Shown: positions 48,563 to 60,812, numbered from the stretch's first letter. The stretch is 64,000 nt of DNA from Riptortus pedestris (GCA_019009955.1 CM032232.1:53992001-54056000); one strand, 5' to 3'. The notes: generated by a model not told the origin, from the sequence alone. Translations and numbers: made by a program.

Positions 48563-48612
48563 TGACAGAGTGCACTTTCAGAGCAACAGCTCCATCTTCA
48601 GTACCTGTTGAC
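48563..48612 (-). ncRNA. Hammerhead ribozyme-like motif
   Basis: On the - strand: CUGAAGA (48601-48595), an extra U, a 5-bp stem II GGAGC/GCUCU around UGUU, and GAAA starting at 48579. An 8-base palindromic stem III AGUGCACU spans 48576-48569, with C17 at 48568. Stem I is GGUA against UGUC, with two wobbles. The core is complete. No PLE protein is recognisable in the flanks 48490-48700. Confidence 0.65.
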
Positions 48613-48994
48613 ATAAACAAAACCTATGGACTCATGTAACCAACCCTATTTAACTTAACAATCTTAACCTAAAACATATGTAAAACGAAAGAAAATATAT
48701 TTAAAATACAAGTTAATGGTCACAGAATATCACAGAAAAAATAGATTAAGTCAATATTTAAAAGCATAATTTGCTAGACATCATTTTAAAAAAATAATTA
48801 AACAAATTTTAAAAACTGCTATAAACAACTAGAAACAAATAACTTATTAGCTTAATAAGAGAATTTTTTTAAAAAAAAAAACATAAACTAAAACAAACAA
48901 TTATATCTAGGACTTAATTTTTATAAAACTGGTTAGAAACCTTTACCAGAGGAAAGTGTCCCTGGAAGCAACAACAAAAAGCTAAAACCAAAGA

Positions 48995-49220
48995 ATCGAT
49001 ACCAAAAAGTGGACGTTTATTATTTATAAACGTCCACTTTCTGCTAATTGGGTTGGGTTATCTACAGGTTAACTCCCTTTTTTAGCCGGGGTGGGTTTTA
49101 ATGAGTTCATCACATAGGTAATTCTTATATGCCCAGGCGGGAATCGAACTCGCTACTCTTCGTATACAATGTAAAGCTTAAGGCCGACGTTGTAACTCGC
49201 ATGGCTAACCTGATCCTCTA
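48995..49220 (-). mobile_element. tRNA-derived SINE with a second tail inverted against it
   Basis: The - strand head (gttagccatgcgagttacaac, gagttcgattcccgcctggg) lies near 49210-49130. The tail at 49030-48998 forms a palindrome (aagtggacgtttatt / aataaacgtccactt) with a stub of another tail. Confidence 0.75.
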
Positions 49221-49290
49221 ACTACGTTGTTATTAAACTAATGTTCTGCGGTTATTAATCTATATTTTCCTCTTCTTTTAAAATTTACTC

Positions 49291-49291
<1 letters not shown>

Positions 49292-49350
<59 letters not shown>
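49292..49350. repeat. TA microsatellite
   Basis: About 56 bases of TA with no recognisable family A flank on either side. Confidence 0.95.
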
Positions 49351-49352
<2 letters not shown>

Positions 49353-49846
49353 ATATTAGCCTACATTAAAAATAAAACTCAAGTCCTATTCATTTCTCTT
49401 TAAACTGTTAAGCCAGTCAACGTCTTATGTTCAGCTTTAGTTGCAATTCTTGCTCACAAAGGGATATTTTCTTGAATGAGAAACAGTGACTAGAACGCGT
49501 AGATGTACGCACGTCTGAAGGCACAACAAAAACAAATACAGAACAGTATGTGACCTAGTTCTTTTGGTTCTAGCTAATACTCTGCTAACTGCTATTTTAA
49601 AACGTTCTTATATTATACGAAGTATCGTTTGAATTGTCAGGGGCGGAGACCTATGTCTCCTCTCTATCAAATCTAATTGTCTAGGCATTGAAGCTATCTA
49701 GTTGCTATGTTTGAATTTAACTTTCATCAGGAAGCCCCCAAATGTCGTGATCAGCTTCATGATTTCATCTCTGGAAATCTAATCTCTCGATATTCATTTT
49801 TTGGAGGTAGTTTCTAGTTGCGTCCTTCCTCATAGGCTTTTCTTAA

Positions 49847-50773
49847 CCCTCCGGCGGGCTCGCTGCGGCATTTGGACCGCAATTTGAACATCTGTCAAAA
49901 TACTAGGAATAGAAATGACTTCAGCGGGCTGGGGGTTCCAGGTATTTGTATATCAACATGTTCTGTCATCGAAATAATAGAACACGCGTTGTATGCAATA
50001 TGTGCCTAAGGAATGTTTGCCGAAATCACAGTATCCATCCAAAAGTAACGTGCATTAATTGTCGGGGAAATGCTTTATACGGGGAAGAAGAAGTTTGATT
50101 TTTGTTCCTTTAATATAAAAAAAAATAAAGTACATTTTTTCTATTTTCTAATTGATTAATTTATCAATTGGGAAATAGACAAAATGTTATATAATTATTT
50201 TTCTTGCAAATTTTGAACCGAATATTTTTTCTGTATTTGATCGTTTATAACCTTGAACTTATTTTTTTATTATATTACTAATATACTATTACTCTGTATT
50301 TATATTACAAAATATTTGTTCAAACTTTATGAAAATAATGAATAATTTTACTCTATTTTTAGTCTGTAAAATAATATTATAAAACATAAAATTATTGTTC
50401 CTATACCACTATTCCTACGTTTCTAAATATCCTATGTTGGTGGTTATTTATAATAAAGAATTTTTTATTAAAATATCTCAATCATTATTCTACCTATTGT
50501 AAGGTTGTTTTTTATATTCCAAAGCTATTTATAAAACTCTGGATTTGTGCTGCTATTTATTAAATTTTTTTTTAGCCATCTTTTACTTAGCAATATGATA
50601 ACGTATAATTTTCATGCATTAGAATTACTGTAAAACCAAAGAAAAAATGAATAAACAACATAAATAAATAAGTTTTGCTCATTTTCTAATAAAACATAGA
50701 AAAAAACTAACTGCGGCCGAAACACCGCAGCGCGCCCGCTAACGTAACTCAAATAGACGCCCCCGCCGGAGGG
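49847..50773 (+). mobile_element. Non-autonomous piggyBac element, 927 bp
   Basis: The element is flanked by TTAA on both sides (49843-49846 and 50774-50777). It ends in perfect inverted repeats CCCTCCGGCGGG / CCCGCCGGAGGG. A subterminal inverted motif (CTGCGG, 8-9 bases, CCGCA) sits about 15 bp inside the left end and about 40 bp inside the right. TTAA targeting plus a CCC start is diagnostic of piggyBac. Most of the transposase is deleted, but its C-terminal cysteine-rich tail survives (49958-50098). The remaining 675 bp to the right end is AT-rich and non-coding. Intact ends suggest it could have been moved in trans. Confidence 0.92.
49958..50098 (+). pseudogene. piggyBac transposase C-terminal cysteine-rich domain remnant
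   Basis: The frame ends VVCNMCLRNVCRNHSIHPKV then TCINCRGNALYGEEEV and a stop at 50096-50098. The spacing C-x2-C-x4-C-x2-H ... C-x2-C matches the zinc-binding tail that piggyBac transposases use to bind the transposon ends. The catalytic DDD domain is absent. Position 49958 is only the nearest in-frame ATG; the frame is open further upstream without recognisable domains. Confidence 0.85.
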
Positions 50774-50777
50774 TTAA

Positions 50778-51494
50778 TTATCCCTTCATCATGTGGTTAG
50801 TAACGACATTCTATAAAATTAATGAAAATAGCACTTCAAATACAGTGGCAACAAACACAACATGTATATACCTTCAGATACATAACAACCAATATATTTA
50901 ACATATTTGGGATTTCTAATTTGTTTGACGTCAGGGAAGCTACTTGCTTGATAGTATTCTCTTTCTGACTAAATGTTCCCGGCTCTGCTTATAAGGTTTT
51001 TATCGGACAAAAAGGTAGAAAAGAACGAGAAGAATGAGGGGAGGAATATTAATCGCGAGCAATTTCTAAGGGTGAAGAGGGGAAAAAAATCATTGTAATC
51101 AGTCAAGGAAACTTTTTAATCCCCTTGGACCTTTAAATCAAATAAAAGAAAAACTTTTCGGCGCAATCTCGGCCAAGAGATGAAACGGCAATGCTGAACG
51201 CAGATAGTCGGGTGGGGGGGGGGAGAATGGAGGGAGTTTAAGTGAAATCTTGGTTGAACTGTTTAAAGAAAAAAAGGGAAAATTCGTGGAAAATGTTGAA
51301 TGATAAACGCTCCGTAAGCTAAGCCGCTTTTAGTTTAGGAGTTAGTCCAAATTGAACAATATTTTCCAGGCGGCTATCATCAAAGCTCAGAACGACTTGC
51401 ATATTTTTTGGTGCACTCAATACAAGTAAAATCTAAGGTACGCAATTTTTATTTATCCTTTATTAAATTAGGTCAATTCAAATTAATATACATC

Positions 51495-51496
<2 letters not shown>
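50778..51496. other. No feature recognised
   Basis: A purine-rich stretch (51000-51240) with a poly-G run at 51213-51221; no ORF. Confidence 0.5.
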
Positions 51497-51550
<54 letters not shown>

Positions 51551-51588
51551 ACATACACTCACACACACACTCATATATATATATATAT
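51497..51588. repeat. CA microsatellite followed by TA
   Basis: About 50 bases of uninterrupted CA, two interruptions, then (TA)n. ORFs across it are artefacts. Confidence 0.95.
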
Positions 51589-51794
51589 GAAAATAAACTA
51601 TATAATACATATCATATTTAGATTGAATCATTCTCAGTCGAAACAGTGAACACTCACACATGATATCATAAAAAAAAAAAAAGTTCTTTCGCCATGGATC
51701 CGGTTTGCTAAGGAAATCGTTAACCATTCAATTTTTGAAAAATTGCATTAATATCAAATAACCACGTAAACGTCTGGAAGAAAATTTTCTGCGC

Positions 51795-51845
51795 CACTTC
51801 CTATGTGGTGGAAATTTGCAGCACCTGCGTGGCAGACTGTAATTT
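51795..51845 (-). mobile_element. Family A left-end scrap
   Basis: ggaaatttgcagcacctgcg then tggcagact and a T run; about 50 bases only. Confidence 0.4.
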
Positions 51846-52099
51846 TTTTTTTTTTCTTTTTTGTTTTGTTTATGAGAATAATAATGAAATTAATAGAAGA
51901 CATGAATGTAATCACTACACAACTCATCCACAAGACGGATCCAGGAATTCTTAACCAACTTACAATCTGAAATGAATAAATTAAACTATCCTTTAGATAC
52001 CAGGATATTCAAACTTCACGGAAAATATGTTGGGTGTCAAACACACCAAATTAGCTACTGAGCATGTCGTATTTCACACTTGTCGTATTATAGCATACG

Positions 52100-52460
52100 A
52101 TATCATTTTTACTAAAAACAGATCACCATAAAATCTGAAGTGGAATGGATTCAGACAGACACAAAATTACGTGAAATAAAAGACACTATTCGTGAATGCC
52201 TGTCAAATCAGAATTCCCTGACATGGCCATTCAGGGATAACACACGGACACCTCATGACTAGGACTGAACCACCATTATGTAGGCTTTGTAACAATACAC
52301 AATTAAATATCAAACACTTTTTTATAGACTGCAACATATTAGCTGACGAGGACTTACCTAATAACTTTCAGAACTCTTACACGATAACAGCCCATACATT
52401 GACACAATAATGAAACATCTCCAAGAGACACATATTTTCAACAAAATTTAACTGCATAGG
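52100..52460 (+). pseudogene. Non-LTR retrotransposon C-terminal remnant (2)
   Basis: One frame gives TKLREIKDTIRECLSNQNS, like the linker after RNase H in I/Jockey elements. After a frameshift comes TRTEPPLCRLCNNTQLNIKH then FFIDCNILADEDLPNNF. This is an intact C-x2-C-x8-H-x4-C knuckle. The rest of the element is not recognised. A SINE pair follows at 52545. Confidence 0.65.
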
Positions 52461-52544
52461 AGGTAAACATTGAATGTACACAGGTTTGCTCCTACTATTA
52501 CACTTCAGAAAACGCAACGGTAGTTTTATTTTTACTATAATTGT

Positions 52545-52865
52545 AGATTCAAATCCCGCCGGGACAATAAAAATTTATTTAGTCATGAATTCTTTATATT
52601 AAATCCTTAGTCCCAACCAGGTTTTAAAGGATATTAACACGTAGATAACCCACCCCAATCAGCCCCAGTAGCATAAAGTGGACGTTAATAAATATTATTA
52701 TTATGTAATAACTTCCACTTTTTTTGCGACTAAGGCTAATTGGGACGGGTTATTTAGAATTAGAGGTCACCAACCATTTCTAACCAGGGTGGGACTAAGG
52801 ATTTTATTTCACGACTTCTTTACTAGATACATTCCTATGTTTCTGAAACTCTACCCCCGTTAATA
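52545..52865. mobile_element. Two SINE copies tail to tail
   Basis: 52545-52696 (+) runs from gattcaaatcccgccgggac to agtggacgttaataaata. 52710-52865 (-) begins with ataacttccacttttttt and gcgactaaggctaattggg. Together they make a roughly 300-bp inverted repeat with a TA-rich hinge. The 61-residue ORF here is repeat sequence. Confidence 0.7.
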
Positions 52866-53545
52866 AATAACATTTTATGACTGTAGATTTTGATATATTA
52901 AAATTTGTTTTATAACAAGGTTGCTAACTATTTTAGTTTTTAAAATGGCAAACAAAAGCGTGAATAACTAAAATTGAGATACACCAAAAGAAATAAATAA
53001 ATGTGATAATTGGATAAGATTTATGAAAGATGAATTATTTTCATCAATCAGAAGCTATTTATGCAGATGAGGGCATTAAAAATTCTGCCCAACAAATTAT
53101 CCTCGTAAAATATAGCTCCTGAATTCTAAATCACTGCTAATCCAATGTAATTTCCTTCCTAGATTATTGCTCTGTCTGATCGAGCCGAGTATAAAATGGG
53201 CTCAGTAATTTGTTGGTTTATCAGCTAAGTATGAAATAAAATATGTCGCGTGTTTAGGCGTGCTTAGGAAATAAGGTATTCTTTCAGCCGGTTCCGATCA
53301 GCTGAGTCGATACCCTCACTACTATCTTAATATATGTATATTGATTCCTCTACCTTCTTCTTGGAAAAAAGTAATATCGCTCAATGCCATTTTGTATTCC
53401 CGATACATTTATTTTTATCTTTCTATAATGGAAAATCTAGGAAATGCTTTGGTCATTTCTTCTTAGGATCCACAGTTTTTATTACAACTATCTTCTAGAT
53501 CACATATTGCAATTCTACTTAGATCATCACCACTGAGGCAAATTG
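52866..53545. other. No feature recognised
   Basis: AT-rich spacer between the SINE pair and family A. Confidence 0.6.
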
Positions 53546-53671
53546 TTTTAGCAGATTTCCCTTAAGGGAAATCAGCTATTGAGGTTGTACTCATGACGGA
53601 ATTTTCGACATTTTTCTTCAAATGTCCATCAATCCCACCTAGTAGATGACGAAAATGAAGTCCGTTCAAAA

Positions 53672-53748
<77 letters not shown>

Positions 53749-54215
53749 ACTGCTCTAGCGGTCGCAATTTTGGTTTGATCGTTACCAAACTCGGAATTTA
53801 ATCGTTTCATGTAAAATGGAAGATCAAGTTCGTTAACGGCTGAAATCGGACCAGTGGGAGGGGGGGTTTAGAGGGGAAGATTTTCGAAAAGTCGAAATAT
53901 CTCTGTTATTATGCGTCGGATCGAAAAATTGTATAGAATGAATCTTATTGCAAATTCAATTTACTATAAATATTGTTCTATACATTTATTCTGTAAATAT
54001 TAACCGAGATATTTGCATTTGTATTCTGCGTGTGGTCGACTATGTTCGGCCTTTCCGCCAAGAGCTCTGGCGGCCGTTTCTGTAACTATTAGTCCCTCGT
54101 GAATAGGTTTAGAGGTTACTTACTACTACAGCTGTTATTAGGCAGATTTCTCTATTGTAAAACTTCACGTGGGAAATCTGCTTAGTTTACGCAGCCCCTG
54201 CGTGACGGACTTTTT
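53546..54215 (-). mobile_element. Family A, complete short-subfamily copy
   Basis: Both termini are intact and a long TA tract (53674-53744) lies inside. The first 130 bases match the copies at 31193, 61819 and 63147 almost base for base, including the shared variant gacggaattttcgacattttt, indicating a recently active subfamily. Confidence 0.8.
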
Positions 54216-54350
54216 CTATTCAGAAGATTGTATTGAACGCCCACTTCTCCTAATATTTTAGGAAGTCGAGAATATATGGTGAGATAAGTATGTCTCATAC
54301 CATCAGAAGTGAAATCTGTTTAGTTTACGCAGCCCGGCCGAAACGAATGT
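54216..54350 (-). mobile_element. Family A left-end remnant
   Basis: An older fragment directly behind the previous copy. It ends in gtgaaatctgtttagtttacgcagcccggcc, a decayed version of the left terminus. Confidence 0.5.
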
Positions 54351-54984
54351 TTTTACACAGATAACCAAGTTATTTCGAACATTATCCTAACACAGATAAC
54401 AGTAATCAAAATGAATACTTGCAAAATTATAAGTACTAAGGCACCTAGGAAAGTCTCGCATTGTAGTTTATTTAATTAACAATGAGAGTATGTTCAAAAT
54501 GACAACTGAAATAATTAATTATTTCTGTACTTCAGGTGGGCAGGAAATATTGATAATATCTTGTTCATTATATAACGAATAATCTTCTGGAAATTGTATA
54601 ATGGCGATACTTTGATGGTATTATAAAGTCATTTATCAATGAAATGAATAGAGGCCTTTTAATTTAATTACACTTGGCTATTTTCATCTGTATTGATGTC
54701 TGAAGTTCATGATAGTAAGCAACGTTAGCTGAGACCCTAACAAACAAATTCAATTAAATCGCCTGACATTATAATTATTAATGAACTAAATGGATCGTGT
54801 ATATTACGTGTGGTAATTATTTTAATAAGACACATACAAATAATGTTAATTGTATTAAATAAGCTAATACTTACCGACATTCATATGTTTAAAACTCGTT
54901 TTAATATCTTATTATATTTATCTTTGAATATTATTTGTTGATGTGCTTTTATATTTATTTATTTGGGATGTAAATAACAATAAT
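54351..54984. other. No feature recognised
   Basis: AT-rich spacer leading into the 44-bp minisatellite. Confidence 0.6.
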
Positions 54985-55375
54985 ATACAAAATAAATATT
55001 ACAATGCACAAAATTAAATAGCACAAATGTACAAAATAAATATTACAATGCACAAAATTAAATAGTACAAATGTACAAAATAAATATTACAATGCACAAA
55101 ATTAAATAGCACAAATGTACAAAATAAATATTACAACGTACAAAATAAATATTACAATGCAAAAAATTAAATATTACAAATGTACAAAATAAATATTACA
55201 ATGCAAAAAATTAAATTTATGTTACAAATGTACAAAATAAATATTACAATACACAAAATAAATATTTCAATGCACAAAATTAAATATTACAAATGTAAAA
55301 AATAAATATTACAATGCACAAAAATAAATAGTACAAATGTACAAAATAAATATTACAATGTACAAAATCAAATGT
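54985..55375. repeat. 44-bp minisatellite
   Basis: The unit starts acaaaataaatattacaatg and ends with tacaaatgt. Starts at 55031, 55075 and 55119 are 44 bp apart; later units vary in length. AT-rich, no ORF; not CRISPR-like because there are no unique spacers. Confidence 0.85.
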
Positions 55376-55884
55376 AAAATAATAGTAAATTTACTACAAA
55401 AGAAAAAGAAGTAAATCGGAAGGAGGTAGAATCTGGAAGAAAATAAGTTTATAATCTTGTTTAATAAATACAGTGTTTACTATATGTAATTGTACATAAT
55501 GATAACTTATAAACAGTAGCAATCACATAATATAGTAAACCATGCAGTCATCCAGACTTGCTTGAAGAATTGTGTTTCTAGCCACCCACAGGCACATACA
55601 TACACACACAAACACACACGGACCTATACGTAAATGTATTTATTAGATTTGATTTTAAAACCATTAATAACTATTCAAAAAAAAATTAGCATTTAGTTAA
55701 GCCACCCTATCTCATATTATATCTCCTCTTATTTTAAGTTTGACTTGCGGAAGTCGGACATCCGTTATTTTAATGTTTTTCAGAGATCCACAAGTAATTG
55801 TTTGTTTGTTTCGTAAGGTTTTAGGGCGAAAAACTACCAGGTTATCATCGCCCTGTAATATCTATAATTCACATTTTGGTATCC

Positions 55885-56148
55885 TCATCCATATCGCCAT
55901 TTTAACAATATAAACGAGGATACAAAAAAATGTACTTTGTATAAATTCGTATTTCTCACAAGATTAAACAATTTATGGAGTTCTTTCGGGTGATCTCCAA
56001 GGGCCAATTCTTTATCATTGGGAATATTGCATTTGTTTCTAATATCTGTATACTTATGACATTCCATTAATATGTGGTAGATAGTGAAGTCTGTGTTACA
56101 CTTCTCGCAAATCGGGAGATCCGCAAGTAATGTCATATATAATAACAT
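55885..56148 (-). pseudogene. Non-LTR retrotransposon C-terminal remnant (3)
   Basis: An 87-residue - strand frame contains LPICEKCNTDFTIYHILMEC, then HPKELHKLFNLVRNTNLY and a hydrophobic end. The knuckle C-x2-C-x8-H-x4-C and the following 'DxP.ELhkLfnlvrntnLykv' match the closing segment of I/Jockey-like Pol proteins. It is more intact than the other two copies in the window. The upstream RT is absent. Confidence 0.7.
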
Positions 56149-57052
56149 ATAAACAAATTAATTTACACAATATTAGTAAATATTTTAGGTATAGAAAACA
56201 AAAATATTTGACGTATCCTATTGTGTAATGTTCAAATTTAATGAAACAAATAGATGTTGTCAATTAGTAAAAATGGATGTCCATTAATTAATTTTACGAT
56301 ACGATTTTTTTCAGGAAAATAAGTCACTCCGGTGTCTGAATATGAAGTCACCACAGAACAATAACTTTTCAACCAGACTGATTATTCGTCATTTTTAGAA
56401 CCTACTGAAAATAACATATTTAGAATTTTTCTTTACCCCTCACACCCCCTAACCAATTACGCACATTAACTAGTTTCTTAAAAAATAAAATTTATATTCA
56501 GTATGGTATCGAGGAAGAAAACATTTTAGGCTTCTATTATAAAGAATTATTTAATAGATACAACACGTTGGGATTGCACACGTATCTCACACAATGTAGG
56601 TCCTTTGATCCAACATTGGGTATTTTGCTTGGAATACGCTTTCGTGATGCATTAGTTTATTTTTAATATTATATATATATGAATGTATGTATGTGTGTAT
56701 GTATAAATAACAGAAACTTCTTTTCAATGTCATGTTGGATTTTCCTATTGATCTGTTTCTATTTTTATTATTTGTTCCTTCTTTTATTTCAATGAATGTA
56801 CATTCTTCGCCCTTTTTTCTCTCTGTTATCGTAGAGTGAAATAACTGGCCATCTGTACCCAACGATCGGCCACTATCGACAGTTTTACATTGGTGTTATG
56901 TATACTGGCAGAACCAATTCACTACTTCATATTCCATTTTCAGCCTGTTTCTAATGTATAGGGAACAAAAATGTTTTTCCTTTGATATGTTGAACAGTTA
57001 GACAGTCTCTGCTATCGACGTATTTTATGCATCGTTTATTTTTGTATTAATG
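56149..57052. other. No feature recognised
   Basis: AT-rich; the 91-residue - frame at 56587-56862 includes a TA/TG stretch and has no domain. A family A core scrap may lie near 56370-56460. Confidence 0.5.
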
Positions 57053-57175
57053 GCAGTGAGCTATTGTACTCGTGACGCGATTATAGGAACATTTTTCAAA
57101 TATCCGTCACTCCTACCCAAGATATGACGAAAATGAGTTCCGTTCAAAACTATATAGCTATATATAGCTTGCATG
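57053..57175 (-). mobile_element. Family A right-end fragment without palindrome
   Basis: gagctattgtactcgtgacg, cgaaaatgagttccgttc and a short TA tract. The terminal palindrome is missing. Confidence 0.5.
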
Positions 57176-58149
57176 TAATTTAAAATTATGTAGGCAGTTT
57201 AGAAATTTGAATCATAAGTACAACCTTAAGGAAGGTACTATTTCCTTAATAGTCTCATAATGACTAGAGTGAAAATGAAAACGCCCTCCGTGAATTCAAA
57301 ACCTTCTATTTTCTACTGCATTTAAATGATTTAAAATTTCAATATATAAAAGGGAATTCCCTTATCTGACGTCAGACATAAAAAGAATATGATTATACCC
57401 ACAATGAAAAATTTGAACAAAAATGAAACAGTTATTTTAGTTAATTAATATCAACATTAAAATACTTATAGGATTGGATAGGAAGATGGGAGTGTAAGTA
57501 TTGATTAGAACGCAAAGATATATCAAAACAGAATAATGTTTGCTTCACTCACCTTATTTATAGATTCACGCATCTTGCAAAAATTTGTATTGTAATATTT
57601 TGCCAAGGAATCATTACATCAGTGAATTTCCCCTTGCAGATACAAAAAAAAAAAAAAAAAAAAGAAGCAGATATTAGTTGTCGGACGAGTTTTCCAACTC
57701 TCGTCTTTGGAGAAGTTCATTTCTATGAATACGGAACTCCTCTGAACCACTTACCGAGTCAGTTTCTCATTTCTAGCAATATTAATTTTTATGAACAGGT
57801 ACCCGCATGACAAGCCTTGAGGTTCTCCATGTTTTCTTAAACACAAAAGTTCGTTATAAATTCCAACATTTTTTTTTTCTTTTTTTTTTTTTTCAAGTCA
57901 ATCTCCCCCAGTGTAAACGCAGTTTCTCTGTGGAATTCGTAGAGAATGGCGATGTCTTTTGGGGAAGCTTATAGAGAAAATCAAAATGAGTGGTGTCTTA
58001 AAATGACCCAGTGAAGACTGAAAAGTCTTTTCACATTTTAGGACACATATAATCCCAATTTTCAATAAAATATGATTCTGCGCATCTGTTGTACCCACAT
58101 TTGTTCAAGAAAGTAAACTGTACTTTTCACGTCGACAAGGATGTTAGTT
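57176..58149. other. No feature recognised
   Basis: Contains A (57645-57663) and T (57870-57892) homopolymers; no ORF with a domain. Confidence 0.5.
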
Positions 58150-58635
58150 TTATAATTCCAAATATCTTTGTCGGATCGAAATTCTGTAAAGAATTAATCT
58201 TTTTGGTAATTTATTTTCCATAATTATTGTTGTACCCATCATTTCTACTAATTGAATAATAACTCAGGTACTATTGTCATACTTGACAGTGGAGTCCGTC
58301 GTCACTGGCTGATGGTTGAGTACAGCTGGCAAGCGCTTTCGATGCGATGGCATCATCTTCAAGCCCGTCAAAAAGTTGTACTCAACCCTGTCTTTGAAAT
58401 TGGTTGTTTTACTTAAAAAGATGGAATATGTGCTGAGGTGAGACTAAAAGTGTATAATACCTGCATGTGGGATATCGGCTTAGTTAAGGAACTTACTTCG
58501 TGAGGGAGTTTTTGATTAAGCTTGTGACTATGGAAGAAAAAGAAGAAAGATGATGAGGTGACTTCACTAGTGTGTCATTCCAAATCGTGGAGAATCAGCT
58601 TAGTTTACGTAACCCCTGCTGCATAAAAGACTTTT
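58150..58635 (-). mobile_element. Family A core with hammerhead insertion and two left ends
   Basis: Core at 58150-58272; the hammerhead block at 58273-58385; then worn left ends at about 58470-58515 and 58560-58635 (gtttacgtaacccctgctgc). Confidence 0.5.
58325..58371 (-). ncRNA. Hammerhead ribozyme-like motif (copy f of a pair)
   Basis: Same family as 30848-30892: UUGAAGA (58362-58356), an extra U, then a perfect 5-bp stem II GAUGC/GCAUC around a 4-base loop. GAAA starts at 58340 and the palindromic AGCGCU spans 58337-58332. Where the other copy has a G-U pair in stem II, this copy has A-U, so pairing is kept despite the base change. It is inserted in a family A copy, after the 'aactcaggta' of its core. 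Confidence 0.68.
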
Positions 58636-59369
58636 TAACCTTTCATTTTTACAAGGATAAAAGGCATATATTTTCCAAATTTCTGGCCTCATACTTTATT
58701 CGGCCCCTGTTAACGAGATAAATTAATTGCCATGTTTGGCCCGTAGATACAACACATTTTTAAAATCTACTTTGTTACACTGTGAATTTAAATGTAAACA
58801 TTATGGTTAACACTAACAACCACTGGCGATTCACTATACATGGGGTCTGGATACTGCTGTTCAAGATGTGCACTCTATTAACAGCACAAGCAGTAGGAAA
58901 TAAAAGAAATATTCACTGAAGAAAAAAAAAATCAATCATTTCCGGGCATAAAATGTTATGCAATAACATTGCCAACATTACAATAAGCATACTACTGAAT
59001 AATGTGAATGCATGGGGCACCAACGCCTCTCTGGTTGATTTGCGGTACATATTTCAAGCTTTAAAAAGTAATACAAATAAAGTATTACGTTTTGCTTAAA
59101 AAAATTGCTCAAAGACGTTGAGAGATAAAAAAAAAATAAAGATGCAAAGTTAGGCTAATGTATTTCAGATATTTACGACTGGAGGCCCCACTGGGTCAGG
59201 CCATAAAACCATTAGCTCTACCCTCCCCAGCGATTCATCAGCCCCCATATTTTTTTCATTCCTAAACACAAAATGAGGCAGAAGAAAAAAACATAAATAA
59301 AACCAGAATGTAACATAAATAACAAGCTCAGAGTATATTGTTTATTTTTTTAATTTTAAGTAATAGACC
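58636..59369. other. No feature recognised
   Basis: AT-rich, with one slightly GC-richer patch at 59175-59250. Confidence 0.5.
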
Positions 59370-60680
59370 AAATGACTCACAGTAAAGGTTCATTGAAAAC
59401 AATATTTGATATGACTAAATTGGTTAATGGTATAAGAGCTTTTTTTTTTTAATATGATTGGGGTTCTGGTTGAAAAATAAAAATGCAAATATCTTGGTTA
59501 TTATTCGAGATAAAGAAAAAATATGTATACAAAAACATTAAATTTGTAATCATATTAGTTCTATACAATTTTTGACCCAATTCATAATATTGGGGATATT
59601 TTGAATTTTAAAAATTCTCCCTTAACCCCCCCTCTCTCCCACTGTATACAGTTTTGTACAAACCCCATTTTTGTCAACTCCTGGGTAGGAACGATTTGCC
59701 TGGAGCAATTTTAAAACAAAAAAGTGACTCAGGAAATGACGAAAATTAGGTCCGTTCAAAACATCCACACGTATACTTAATAAAGCACGTCCATGTATAA
59801 ATATTTTTGTCTGTTGCGGTCGCAATTTTGGTGAGATCACTACCAAACTAGATATTTAACGTTTTATGTAAAACTAAAGACCATTTTTGTAAATGTCTGA
59901 AATTTTAACAGTGGTAGGAGGGGGGAATCAGAGAGTGAATTTCGAAAATTAAAAATATCTCCGTTATTATACGTCGGATCGAATCATTGTACTGAACCAA
60001 TCTTATTGCTAATGTAATGTTTATGTAATTGTTTATGTTAAATATAAAACAACATATATTTGTTTCTATATTTTGAATATTATCCGAAATATTTACATTT
60101 TTTTAGATTTCAGCATTCAACAAACCTCTCTTCAACTAAAGTTATATCAACAATAATTGTATATATAAAGAAATACTTTAATCCAAGCTTAAATAACAAA
60201 AATTGTTTTCATTGAACTTCTACTTTGTGAGATAAATGCAAATACATTTTGCGATGACTTCATCAATTAAAATTTTACGGATGTTTATTTTATCTAAACC
60301 ATATTCGATATTTAAAAATATTCGATATCCGCACTAAAGTGTATATATGGGATCTAGAACATGGGGAAGGGGAACTAAAGTGGGGGAACTCAAAATAAAA
60401 AATGTCATCATTATGTGCCGTATAGAAGTCAGATACAGAACAAATCTTGTTTAGCTATTGATGCTTTACAATTGTTGTTCTTTTCGTAGCTTAAATACTA
60501 AGCGAGTTATTCGCACTTGCGTGTTATCAGCCGCCAGTAAATCCCCAATTCAACTCATCGAATTTTTACTGTGATATAGAAAATATTTGGGAGGCTTGAA
60601 ATTGTTCCCACAACCGAGGGTTGATGTGTCACATCAGGACGCGGAAATCCGATTAGTTTACGCAACCCGAAGGACTTTTA
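59370..60680. mobile_element. Family A inverted pair
   Basis: 59370-59715 is a + strand copy (core, CT run, part of the right side). 59725-60680 is a - strand copy (gacgaaaattaggtccgttc to gtttacgcaacccgaagg). They face each other at their right sides. Confidence 0.55.
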
Positions 60681-60812
60681 TTTGGACATTTATACAATAA
60701 GTTCAAGACACACTTTGAAATACGTTAGAGACACTCATAAATGTGATGTTTACATTTTCTATGAAAAGTACATATACATATTTCATAAAACTTTACTGCT
60801 GTGAAATGTCTG

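Noticed and set aside
54985..55375. Regular repeats that could suggest a CRISPR array
   Set aside because: Units are contiguous without unique spacers and the DNA is eukaryotic.
55561..55630. Possible SINE or tRNA fragment near ccacccacaggcacatac
   Set aside because: Only a short degenerate CA repeat; no A or B box.
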